5,518 nucleotides of DNA from Nitrososphaerales archaeon (GTDB taxonomy: Archaea > Thermoproteota > Nitrososphaeria > Conexivisphaerales > UBA164). Of the stretch, positions 1-5,305 are shown in pieces. The stretch lies in contig JAGDXK010000019.1 of the NCBI GenBank assembly GCA_023256405.1, positions 1,482-6,999 on the forward strand, in the 5' to 3' direction. Both the position numbers and the translations under genes were made by a program. The notes under the pieces were generated by a model, which did no database searches, was not told where the DNA came from, and saw nothing but the letters and a program-made list of their open reading frames with translations. Each line of letters begins with the position of its first letter. The stretch's first letter is position 1.

Positions 1-417
1 GCTGACTGAATCTATTGCAACCCTCTTTGCGCCCGTGTTCTTCATGGCAGCCCTAAGAGTATCTATCAGGTCCTGGACGTTATCAGGATCCTTAACCACG
101 TAGTTTTCCCTTTGTGCTGCAGACCCGATGCCAGCCGTAAAGGCATCCACTATGGCGAAGGTTCCCTCCTTTTCATACTTAAAAACATCCCACGAAAAGT
201 GCTGGAAGCTTCTCCTTACTGAAACAGGGTGCTCCTCAAGAGCCACAAACACTCCAGGCTCTCCCTTCTGCAGGCCATTGTAGAGGAACTGCTTTGCCAA
301 GATCGATTTTCCGGTTCCTGGCCCGCCAGATACTAGCACCACGTTTCTCTCGGGAATGCCGCCATAAAGTATTTCATCTAAGCCGTCAACATATGTTCTA
401 ACCCTGTAAATGTTCAT
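1..417 (-). CDS. RecA/KaiC-like (RAD55-type) ATPase, N-terminal part, cut by window edge
   Basis: This is the first 139 codons of a P-loop ATPase of the RecA superfamily, KaiC/RAD55 branch (COG0467). The usual length is about 230-260 residues, so the C-terminal 100 or so are outside the window. Visible are the N-terminal 'DGLDEILYGGIP' signature of KaiC domains (residues 11-22), Walker A GGPGTGKS (31-38), the 'ALEEHP' segment (59-64) carrying the paired acidic residues that act catalytically in KaiC domains, and the start of Walker B, 'RVAIDS' (132-137), at the edge. There is no signal peptide or membrane segment, so the protein is probably cytosolic. Family members are often called signal-transduction ATPases, but the substrate or partner cannot be told from this part. 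ATG at 415-417 is chosen because the KaiC signature begins ten residues later and an A-box lies about 24 nt upstream, suggesting a leaderless mRNA. It is divergent from ppcA. Family assignment is secure, role unknown. Confidence 0.9.
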   Translation of the reverse strand, partial: MNIYRVRTYVDGLDEILYGGIPERNVVLVSGGPGTGKSILAKQFLYNGLQKGEPGVFVALEEHPVSVRRSFQHFSWDVFKYEKEGTFAIVDAFTAGIGSAAQRENYVVKDPDNVQDLIDTLRAAMKNTGAKRVAIDSVS

Positions 418-435
418 GAAAAATTTTAGTACAAA

Positions 436-447
436 TTTATAAATAAA
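436..447 (-). promoter_or_regulatory. A-box (TATA) of the KaiC-like gene
   Basis: On the minus strand this reads TTTATTTATAAA, a good archaeal TATA box. Its centre is about 24 nt upstream of the ATG at 417, so transcription would start at or very near the start codon (leaderless mRNA). No Shine-Dalgarno sequence is visible. Inferred from position and composition only. Confidence 0.55.
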
Positions 448-496
448 CATTATGTTCTTAATTGAGCTTCTCGAAAAGGTTTCTTTTTTTAAAATA

Positions 497-504
497 TACA
501 TGTA
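497..504. promoter_or_regulatory. 8-bp palindrome upstream of the ppcA A-box (possible operator)
   Basis: TACATGTA is a perfect 8-bp dyad in the divergent KaiC-like/ppcA spacer. It lies about seven bases upstream of the ppcA A-box, flanked by T- and A-runs. The position suits a regulator that acts on TBP/TFB recruitment at ppcA. In AT-rich DNA such a short palindrome can occur by chance, so the regulatory role is only a suggestion. Confidence 0.2.
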
Positions 505-510
505 AAAAAG

Positions 511-520
511 TTTTTAAATT
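511..520 (+). promoter_or_regulatory. ppcA: A-box (TATA) of ppcA
   Basis: TTTTTAAATT is preceded by the A-rich stretch TAAAAAAG, compatible with a BRE. The centre is about 31 nt upstream of the ppcA ATG, predicting a transcript with no leader or one of only a few bases. There is no strong Shine-Dalgarno sequence before the ATG; only a weak GAAG is present. Confidence 0.5.
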
Positions 521-545
521 CAATCCCAAATGTGCATGAAGAAGC

Positions 546-2084
546 ATGAGAAAGATTCCACGCACGATGGCGACGCAGCATCCTGATAACGCCAACGTTC
601 CAGCATGGGTAAAATCTGGCGAATCGATAGAAGGAGACGACGAGATCTATGAGGCCTACCTCTCATATTCCTATTATGGAACAGAGGAGGTTATGTGGGA
701 TGCGGAGGGAAAGGATGTCGACACGCACGTGCTCAGGAAGCTTCTATCAATGTATCCCGAGTTTTTCAAGGACAACGTGATAGGCAAGGACATATTTCTC
801 ACCTACAGGCTTCCGAATCCATTTATTGAGGGCGTTGATCGTAAGGTTTTTTCAGAGACCCTTGAAAGCATTCCGATTAACTACGACGTTGGCGAGAGGT
901 TCTACGGGGAAGCGGTAACGGTTCCCGTATTTGAGACGATCCTTCCGATGACCACCAGCTCTGAGGAGCTCATTGCAGTTTATCGTTACTATGAAAAAGC
1001 TGTGGTAAATAAGGAAAACATCGAGTTAACGGAAAACCTCAGGGTGCGGGACCTCGTCGGAGAGACAAAGCCCAAGTGGATAGAGCTTATTCCGCTCGTA
1101 GAGAACAAGGAATCGCTTCTTAATATAAAGAAAATAGTTGAGAAGTTCATAAGAACCATCAAGGTTTCCTACCTGAGGGTCTTCATAGCCAGATCAGATC
1201 CCGCAATGAACTACGGTATGGTTCCGGCAGTGCTTCTTGCAAAACACGCGCTAAGCGAGCTCAGGGCCCTTGAGGAGGAGACATCCGTTCAGATTTTCCC
1301 GATTATTGGTGTTGGAAGCCTTCCATTCAGGGGTCATCTGAGTCCTGAGAACGTTCAGAACGTCTTCAGGGAGTACAGGGGAGTCTGGACCTACACGATA
1401 CAGTCCGCTTTCAGATATGATTATCCTTCTGAGGAGTCGAGAAACGCAATTAGATTCCTTAACATAAGTAAGCCATACGAAAAGCCAAAGCTGTATAACG
1501 ATGAGGATAGAGTTCTGATGGGAATTGTAGAGAAATACATACAGTCCTACCAGAAGGTTATCGAGGCTCTTGCGCCGCTCATAAACGAGCTTGCCAAGCA
1601 TGTGCCACGGAGGAGGGCAAGAAAGCTTCACATAGGTCTTTTCGGCTATTCGAGAAGCGCAGGAAAAATAACCCTTCCACGCGCGATAACTTTTGTCTGC
1701 ACCCTTTACAGCATAGGGCTACCCCCCGAGATCATAGGGGCATCAGCGCTTTCTGACCTGAAGGAGGAGGAGTGGAACAGCCTTATTTCCAACTATGCCA
1801 ACATAGACATCGATTTTAGAGAGGCTTTCAAGTACTACAATGAGGACAACCTGAGGATCCTGCGGGAAAAGTTTAATTTCGATGAAAGCATCATCGATCA
1901 GATCAGAAGGGATGCAAACTACGTGGAATCAACGTTCACAGGAAGGAAAAGCTCTGAGGATTACAGCGTGATCAAACACAGGCTATTATCCACCTTGACT
2001 CTCGTTGCGCTCAGGGACGGCAAGGAGTCCGAAGTAAAGAGCAACATAGTTGAGATGGCAAAGCTAAGAAGATCACTTGGTTAG
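546..2084 (+). CDS. ppcA: Archaeal-type phosphoenolpyruvate carboxylase
   Basis: Catalyses PEP + bicarbonate to oxaloacetate + phosphate, the anaplerotic entry into the citric-acid cycle and aspartate-family synthesis, in the cytosol. The 512-residue protein has the length of the archaeal PEPC family (about 480-540), roughly half that of bacterial or plant enzymes. Seen: the N-terminal family hallmark 'IPRTMATQHPDNA' (4-16), 'TVPVFETILPMTTSSEEL' (125-142), 'VGSLPFRGHL' (256-265, the glycine/arginine active-site loop), and 'HIGLFGYSRS' (362-371) in the C-terminal barrel region. All conserved blocks are present with no frameshift, so the enzyme is probably active. ATG 546 is the only sensible start because TGA closes the frame at 537-539. 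It stands alone as a transcription unit, divergent from the KaiC-like gene and convergent with trm14, whose stop codon overlaps its own. Classical PEPC effectors such as aspartate cannot be judged from sequence. Identification is very secure. Confidence 0.97.
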   Translation: MRKIPRTMATQHPDNANVPAWVKSGESIEGDDEIYEAYLSYSYYGTEEVMWDAEGKDVDTHVLRKLLSMYPEFFKDNVIGKDIFLTYRLPNPFIEGVDRKVFSETLESIPINYDVGERFYGEAVTVPVFETILPMTTSSEELIAVYRYYEKAVVNKENIELTENLRVRDLVGETKPKWIELIPLVENKESLLNIKKIVEKFIRTIKVSYLRVFIARSDPAMNYGMVPAVLLAKHALSELRALEEETSVQIFPIIGVGSLPFRGHLSPENVQNVFREYRGVWTYTIQSAFRYDYPSEESRNAIRFLNISKPYEKPKLYNDEDRVLMGIVEKYIQSYQKVIEALAPLINELAKHVPRRRARKLHIGLFGYSRSAGKITLPRAITFVCTLYSIGLPPEIIGASALSDLKEEEWNSLISNYANIDIDFREAFKYYNEDNLRILREKFNFDESIIDQIRRDANYVESTFTGRKSSEDYSVIKHRLLSTLTLVALRDGKESEVKSNIVEMAKLRRSLG

Positions 2085-3196
2085 GCCCTGAAGAGAACGG
2101 CTCCAACCCACAGCTTTCCATGAAGTCCAACGCTTGTCTTAACGTGTTTGTAGCCATGCTGCGCAAGTATGTTTTCAAGCTTTCTGTATTCCGTCGTAAT
2201 CATCAGGCCCGTGCCACCTTCATTCAGAATATTGTCTAGGTTCTTGACAAATAGCTCATAGAGCTTTAGAACCTTCTCCTTTCTTCCGCTCCTGATGCCG
2301 TAGGGCGGGTTTGAAACGAGAAAGTCGAATTTCCTTTCAGGAACGAACTTAACTGAGTCGTCAAGCCTGAGCTCCACAACGTCAGACACTCCGGCAGCCT
2401 GCGCATTCTTCAAAGCGCCTCTGATGTGTTTTGATGAAATCTCTACCCCCAACAGCTTGCTAACAGCGAACTTGGGCCCAACCAGCTTAATCGCTCGCTC
2501 CTCCTCCTGCTGATCGTAAAGGCTAAGCCTTTTATACATGAAGTCCCCCGATGGACGAACTGGCGCGCTTCTGGCAAAAAGGGCAGCCTCAATAGGTATG
2601 GTGCCACCTCCGGCAAACGCATCAATAAGCGGTCTTCCATCCCATCCAGCCATTATTAACAGTGATGCAGCAAGTGTGGGTTTCAGTGAGGAGGGGTGAT
2701 TGTACCTTCTGTACTCCCTGAAGTTCAGACCATGGCCAGTCGTGTTTATGCTTATAAAGAGCTCCTCTTCAATAAGGTCAGCGTTTATCTCAACATCTGG
2801 ATTCTCCAGGTCAACTCTAAGACGTACCCCGTCTTCCTTAATTCTGGAATCGATTATAGCCTGTCCGACTACCCGTTGTATGTCAATCGAAGTAAAACTG
2901 TGAACACCGCTTCTCTCGGATCTGACGGCAAACGACTGCTGTTTTCCGATAAATCCGTAGCTTAGAGCGCTGGCCGCTCTGTAGATCTCATCGAGATCCC
3001 TTGCTATTCCGCGGTATAGCAGAAGCAGCACCTTATTCAGGCTTCTTGAGAAGTTGTTTAACACGTATACGCACCGAGGGCCACCATCCATAATTATTCT
3101 GGCCTGACGAAGCTCAGTTACCCTGCAGCCAAGAATTTCAGCTTCCTTGGCACTGTACTCCTCAAAGCCCCTGGTGCAGGTGCCAACGATTTCCAA
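2081..3196 (-). CDS. trm14: THUMP-domain tRNA (guanine-N2) methyltransferase, Trm14 type
   Basis: A SAM-dependent RNA methyltransferase of COG0116. Archaeal members of this architecture (Trm14, the counterpart of bacterial TrmN) make N2-methylguanosine at position 6 of the tRNA acceptor stem. Seen in the 371 residues: the N-terminal 'TCTRGFEEYSAKEAEILG' block (6-23), a THUMP RNA-binding domain (about 45-155), the linker 'NHPSSLKPTLAASLL' (166-180), SAM-binding motif I 'DAFAGGGTIPIEAAL' (192-206), motif II 'GVEISSKHIRGALKNA' (250-265), and catalytic motif IV 'NPPYGIR' (296-302), typical of amino-group methylation of guanine. Length matches the family, with nothing missing. The start is TTG at 3194-3196: a TGA lies four codons upstream and a Shine-Dalgarno sits at the right distance. 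A 23S rRNA methyltransferase of the RlmL type is the main alternative, but those are usually longer. The TrmG10 family (COG1041) is less likely given the N-terminal block. Confidence 0.85.
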   Translation of the reverse strand: MEIVGTCTRGFEEYSAKEAEILGCRVTELRQARIIMDGGPRCVYVLNNFSRSLNKVLLLLYRGIARDLDEIYRAASALSYGFIGKQQSFAVRSERSGVHSFTSIDIQRVVGQAIIDSRIKEDGVRLRVDLENPDVEINADLIEEELFISINTTGHGLNFREYRRYNHPSSLKPTLAASLLIMAGWDGRPLIDAFAGGGTIPIEAALFARSAPVRPSGDFMYKRLSLYDQQEEERAIKLVGPKFAVSKLLGVEISSKHIRGALKNAQAAGVSDVVELRLDDSVKFVPERKFDFLVSNPPYGIRSGRKEKVLKLYELFVKNLDNILNEGGTGLMITTEYRKLENILAQHGYKHVKTSVGLHGKLWVGAVLFRA

Positions 3197-3201
3197 TTGA
3201 A

Positions 3202-3208
3202 CACCTCA
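3202..3208 (-). promoter_or_regulatory. trm14: Shine-Dalgarno site that fixes the trm14 TTG start
   Basis: On the minus strand TGAGGTG lies five nucleotides before TTG 3196, a strong match to the anti-SD tail of archaeal 16S rRNA. The TGA in it also closes the reading frame, so no longer N-terminus is possible. It is the only convincing Shine-Dalgarno I see in the window; the other genes appear leaderless. Confidence 0.65.
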
Positions 3209-3236
3209 GAAACATATTCCTTCAATTTATTCGTTC

Positions 3237-3245
3237 TCTTAAAAG
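3237..3245 (-). promoter_or_regulatory. trm14: Candidate A-box of trm14
   Basis: The minus strand reads CTTTTAAGA. A start site about 26 nt downstream would fall near 3215, leaving a leader of about 20 nt that contains the Shine-Dalgarno at 3202-3208. The two signals therefore support each other. The box is weaker than the one serving the opposite strand. Confidence 0.4.
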
Positions 3246-3253
3246 CAGAACAA

Positions 3254-3264
3254 TTAATATATAT
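3254..3264 (+). promoter_or_regulatory. A-box (TATA) of the UPF0200 gene
   Basis: TTAATATATAT is a near-ideal archaeal TATA box. Its centre is about 26 nt upstream of the TTG at 3285, predicting initiation at or within a base or two of that codon. This supports a leaderless mRNA beginning at a TTG start. Confidence 0.6.
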
Positions 3265-3284
3265 CGCGACATAGATGGTTTGGG

Positions 3285-3854
3285 TTGGGCCAGCTTAAAA
3301 TACTTGGAATTACGGGAATGCCCGGGGCGGGCAAGACAACCATAGCTCTTTACATCTCTAACAGGCTGGGCATTCCAACCTTCTCAATGGGGGACGTAAT
3401 CAGGGAGAAGAGCGTTGAGCTTGGATTTGGGCTTGATAAGGAGAGCCAGAGAAAGGTAGTTAGGATGCTCAGAGAGCAGGGCGGAAAGGAGATCGTCGCT
3501 AAGCTCACCCTTGATAAAATCGTAAGGAGCGGGTCTGAGCTTACAATAATAGATGGAATAAGGTCTATGGACGAAGTTGAGTTCTTCAGAAAAAAGGCGA
3601 AGATGACCATACTGGCCTTGCATGCAAGCCCGAGGCGCAGATATTCGCTTCTCAGGAACAGAGGAAGAAATGACGATCCAAAGAACTTAAATGAGTTTCT
3701 TGAAAGGGACAGGCTAGAGCTTGAACTGGGCATTGGCTCGGTTATCGCAATAGCGGATTTCATGATAGTCAACGAGTTTTTGAGCTTGGATGAGCTTTAC
3801 AGGGAATTTGATTATCTGAAGGATAAAATCCTCGAGTATTTTAATCAGCTCTAA
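3285..3854 (+). CDS. UPF0200 family P-loop nucleotide-kinase-like protein
   Basis: A 189-residue P-loop NTPase with the nucleoside-monophosphate-kinase fold, of the archaeal UPF0200 group (annotated near dephospho-CoA kinase, COG0237, and adenylate kinases). Seen: Walker A GMPGAGKT (11-18), 'IPTFSMGDVIREK' (30-42) as the NMP-binding segment, 'DGIRSMDEVEFFRK' (90-103) as the Walker B-like strand and following helix, an arginine-rich lid 'RRRYSLLRNRGRNDD' (117-131), and 'RDRLELELGIG' (141-151) followed by a strand ending 'FMIVN' (159-163). Length is normal for the family (about 180). Its true substrate is, as far as I know, unsettled. The start is taken as TTG 3285, ten residues before Walker A. 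An in-frame TAA at 3255-3257 rules out much more N-terminus, and the next in-frame ATG (3318) lies inside the P-loop. The CBS gene follows after a short gap in the same direction and may share its transcript. Confidence 0.88.
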   Translation: MGQLKILGITGMPGAGKTTIALYISNRLGIPTFSMGDVIREKSVELGFGLDKESQRKVVRMLREQGGKEIVAKLTLDKIVRSGSELTIIDGIRSMDEVEFFRKKAKMTILALHASPRRRYSLLRNRGRNDDPKNLNEFLERDRLELELGIGSVIAIADFMIVNEFLSLDELYREFDYLKDKILEYFNQL

Positions 3855-3856
3855 AT

Positions 3857-3864
3857 CCTTTTAT
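3857..3864 (+). promoter_or_regulatory. Possible internal A-box before the CBS gene
   Basis: CCTTTTAT, just after the UPF0200 stop codon, has its centre about 27 nt upstream of ATG 3888. That would give a leaderless transcript starting at this ATG and favours it over the upstream in-frame TTG. The match to the archaeal A-box consensus is only fair, and read-through from the UPF0200 promoter is equally possible. Confidence 0.35.
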
Positions 3865-3887
3865 TGAGGAAATTTGATTGTTATTAC

Positions 3888-5042
3888 ATGAGCTTTGAAG
3901 AGCTGGTCAGAAAGGACATACTTATGGTGGATGTGGACACTCCAGTTTCCGAGATCCTGGACCTCTTTGAGAAACAGAGGGATCTCATAGTCGTTTCCCG
4001 GGGCTCATTTTATGAGGGGATTGTGAACGAAAGCCTAGCGTATAAGCTCAACATAGATCCCACAACAACAAAAGTGAGAACGGTCATGAAAGTCGCTCCC
4101 AAGCTTGGTGGAAGCGAAAGCGTTGGAGAGATCAGCAAGCTCATGGTTGAAAGCGGCTTCAAGACGCTCCCATACGTGCTGCAGGACGGAACAGTGGCCG
4201 GGGGCGTGTTCGCTGACGACGTGATAGCGCTAAGCGAGAACTTCTTCAGAAACGTTTCTGTTAAGGACGTGATGACCGCAAACCCAGTGACCATAGAGAA
4301 AAGCGCAACAATAGGTCAGCTCCTCTCGCTAATGAGAAACAGCGGCCTTTCAAGGATCGTCGTAGTTGAGGATCACGAAATAGTGGGAATTGTAACGCTG
4401 CACGACATAATCCAGAAGGTGATTAAGCCGAGGTTCAGGCAGAGACGGGACAGGATCATAAGCGATATGAAAAAGATCACGGAGTATCCGGTAACTTCCA
4501 TAATGACAGAGAACGTGATCACTATTGATGAGGATGCAAATGCTTATGAAACGTATAAGCTAATGAAGAAATACCGGTTCTCCTCAGTTGTTGTGACGAA
4601 GAAGGGCTTCTTAGCTGGAATAGTTACAAAGGAGGACCTGTTGCGTCAGATAGCCCTGAGCACGACCGCCCTGCCATCGGTTTTCGTTCAGCTGTCCAAA
4701 AAGGGCATAATTGAAAGCCTTGAGTATGACCCTGAAACTATAAGATCCAGGATAGATTCGATTATAAGGAAGTACAGAAAGGTTCTCGAAAACTCGGTTC
4801 TAACAGTTTACATAAACGGAGATAAGATGCAGAGAAGAGGAAAACCTCACATTATTATAAGGATACAGGTCAATGGACCGTACGTCAACAATTCAGTTAC
4901 CGGAGAGGGATGGGGGATCAAGAACGCGCTTGTGGATGCCGTTCATAAGCTCGAGAAAGTTCTGGAAAAGGTAAAGTTCGCAACAACGAAGAAGACAACG
5001 GAAAAGGAGGTACAGGAGCTTCTGGAATCCATACTGCCCTGA
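3888..5042 (+). CDS. Four-CBS-domain protein with C-terminal HPF/RaiA-like domain (candidate ribosome hibernation factor)
   Basis: 384 residues. Four CBS repeats are seen at about 12-60, 63-115, 124-178 and 201-255. CBS3 'GIVTLHD' (167-173) and CBS4 'GIVTKED' (244-250) keep the Thr and Asp that bind the ribose of adenine nucleotides in this fold. CBS1 'GIVNESL' (44-50) lacks both and CBS2 (105-111) keeps only the Asp, so ligand binding is expected in the 3/4 pair. Between CBS3 and CBS4 is a basic stretch, 'KPRFRQRRDR' (180-189). Residues about 263-363 are not CBS. They read strand, helix (282-301), three strands (303-340, with basic loop 'KMQRRGKPH' at 313-321) and helix 'WGIKNALVDAVHKLEKVLEK' (342-361), the order and pattern of ribosome hibernation factor HPF/RaiA. 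Family knowledge gives CBS domains as energy sensors; the hibernation role is my inference. An in-frame TTG at 3864 would add eight residues, but ATG 3888 is preferred because it starts cleanly before CBS1 and has an A-box. It follows UPF0200 after 33 nt and is convergent with rps30e. Confidence 0.85.
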   Translation: MSFEELVRKDILMVDVDTPVSEILDLFEKQRDLIVVSRGSFYEGIVNESLAYKLNIDPTTTKVRTVMKVAPKLGGSESVGEISKLMVESGFKTLPYVLQDGTVAGGVFADDVIALSENFFRNVSVKDVMTANPVTIEKSATIGQLLSLMRNSGLSRIVVVEDHEIVGIVTLHDIIQKVIKPRFRQRRDRIISDMKKITEYPVTSIMTENVITIDEDANAYETYKLMKKYRFSSVVVTKKGFLAGIVTKEDLLRQIALSTTALPSVFVQLSKKGIIESLEYDPETIRSRIDSIIRKYRKVLENSVLTVYINGDKMQRRGKPHIIIRIQVNGPYVNNSVTGEGWGIKNALVDAVHKLEKVLEKVKFATTKKTTEKEVQELLESILP

Positions 5043-5049
5043 AATTCAT

Positions 5050-5062
5050 GAAAATATTTTTT
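5050..5062. terminator. Possible bidirectional T-tract terminator between the CBS gene and rps30e
   Basis: The 26-bp convergent gap contains ATATTTTTT ending at 5062 on the plus strand, and ATATTTTC read leftwards on the minus strand. Archaeal RNA polymerase stops at T-runs without needing a hairpin, so this short stretch could end both transcripts. The runs are short (six and four T), so the call is tentative. Confidence 0.35.
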
Positions 5063-5068
5063 AGGTCG

Positions 5069-5242
5069 TTATTTATTTAGGAATATCCAGTTTTGTCCTG
5101 GCTTTCTGTTCAGGACAACCCTTTTCTCGAACTTTCTCCTGAAAGACACACGTGGATTGGGGCTGTGCTTCTCCCTCCCCTGAATCTTGGGCGTCTGAGA
5201 TCTCACCTTTCCAGCCTTCGTAATACTGCCGTGGGTAGGCAT
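5069..5242 (-). CDS. rps30e: Small-subunit ribosomal protein eS30
   Basis: A 57-residue basic protein, found by translating the minus strand. It opens with 'MPTHGSITKAGKVRSQTPKI' (1-20), the hallmark of eS30, followed by 'REKHSPNPRVSFRRKFEKR' (23-41) and the C-terminal 'RKPGQNWIFLNK' (46-57). eS30 sits in the 30S subunit of archaea (40S in eukaryotes, where it is made as a FUBI fusion), near the decoding region, and bacteria lack it. Length is typical of archaeal copies, which have no ubiquitin-like part. The ATG is certain because homologues begin with this same segment. No clear Shine-Dalgarno is seen, and a weak A-box about 27 nt upstream suggests a leaderless mRNA. It is a single-gene unit, convergent with the CBS gene and separated from it by 26 bp. 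Confidence 0.95.
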   Translation of the reverse strand: MPTHGSITKAGKVRSQTPKIQGREKHSPNPRVSFRRKFEKRVVLNRKPGQNWIFLNK

Positions 5243-5265
5243 ACTTAAAGGTCTTCCATGCCTTC

Positions 5266-5277
5266 TAATTAACTTTG
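5266..5277 (-). promoter_or_regulatory. rps30e: Candidate A-box of rps30e
   Basis: On the minus strand CAAAGTTAATTA has its AT-rich core centred about 27 nt upstream of the rps30e ATG, the spacing for a leaderless transcript. It is a weak match for a ribosomal protein gene that should be strongly expressed, so the true promoter could lie elsewhere in the upstream spacer. Confidence 0.3.
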
Positions 5278-5305
5278 TGGTAACTGCGTTGAGCTCATCT
5301 ACAAT

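Noticed and set aside
1251..1631. A 126-codon open frame on the minus strand inside ppcA
   Set aside because: No family features or start signals are visible, and it lies fully opposite conserved ppcA motifs such as the GSLPFRG loop.
2696..2965. Plus-strand open frames (about 67-89 codons) inside trm14
   Set aside because: They lie opposite the THUMP domain of a well-supported gene and show no protein-family character.
3350..3772. A 140-codon open frame on the minus strand inside the UPF0200 gene
   Set aside because: Its product is Ser/Leu-rich with no recognisable motif, as expected from the antisense of a Glu/Lys/Arg-rich coding sequence. The sense strand encodes a clear P-loop protein.
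3285..3854. Calling the P-loop gene dephospho-CoA kinase (coaE)
   Set aside because: The archaeal UPF0200 group only resembles CoaE, and its substrate has not been settled to my knowledge, so no gene symbol is given.
3864..3887. An eight-residue longer N-terminus for the CBS protein starting at TTG 3864
   Set aside because: No Shine-Dalgarno precedes it. ATG 3888 has an A-box at leaderless spacing and starts just before CBS1. It is not fully excluded.
4010..4294. A 94-codon open frame on the minus strand inside the CBS gene
   Set aside because: It is antisense to CBS1-CBS3, with a low-complexity Ser/Thr/Leu-rich product and no upstream signals.
3888..5042. Reading the CBS protein as an IMP dehydrogenase or a transporter subunit
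   Set aside because: There is no IMPDH barrel, no catalytic Cys loop and no membrane segment; the extra domain is small and HPF-like.
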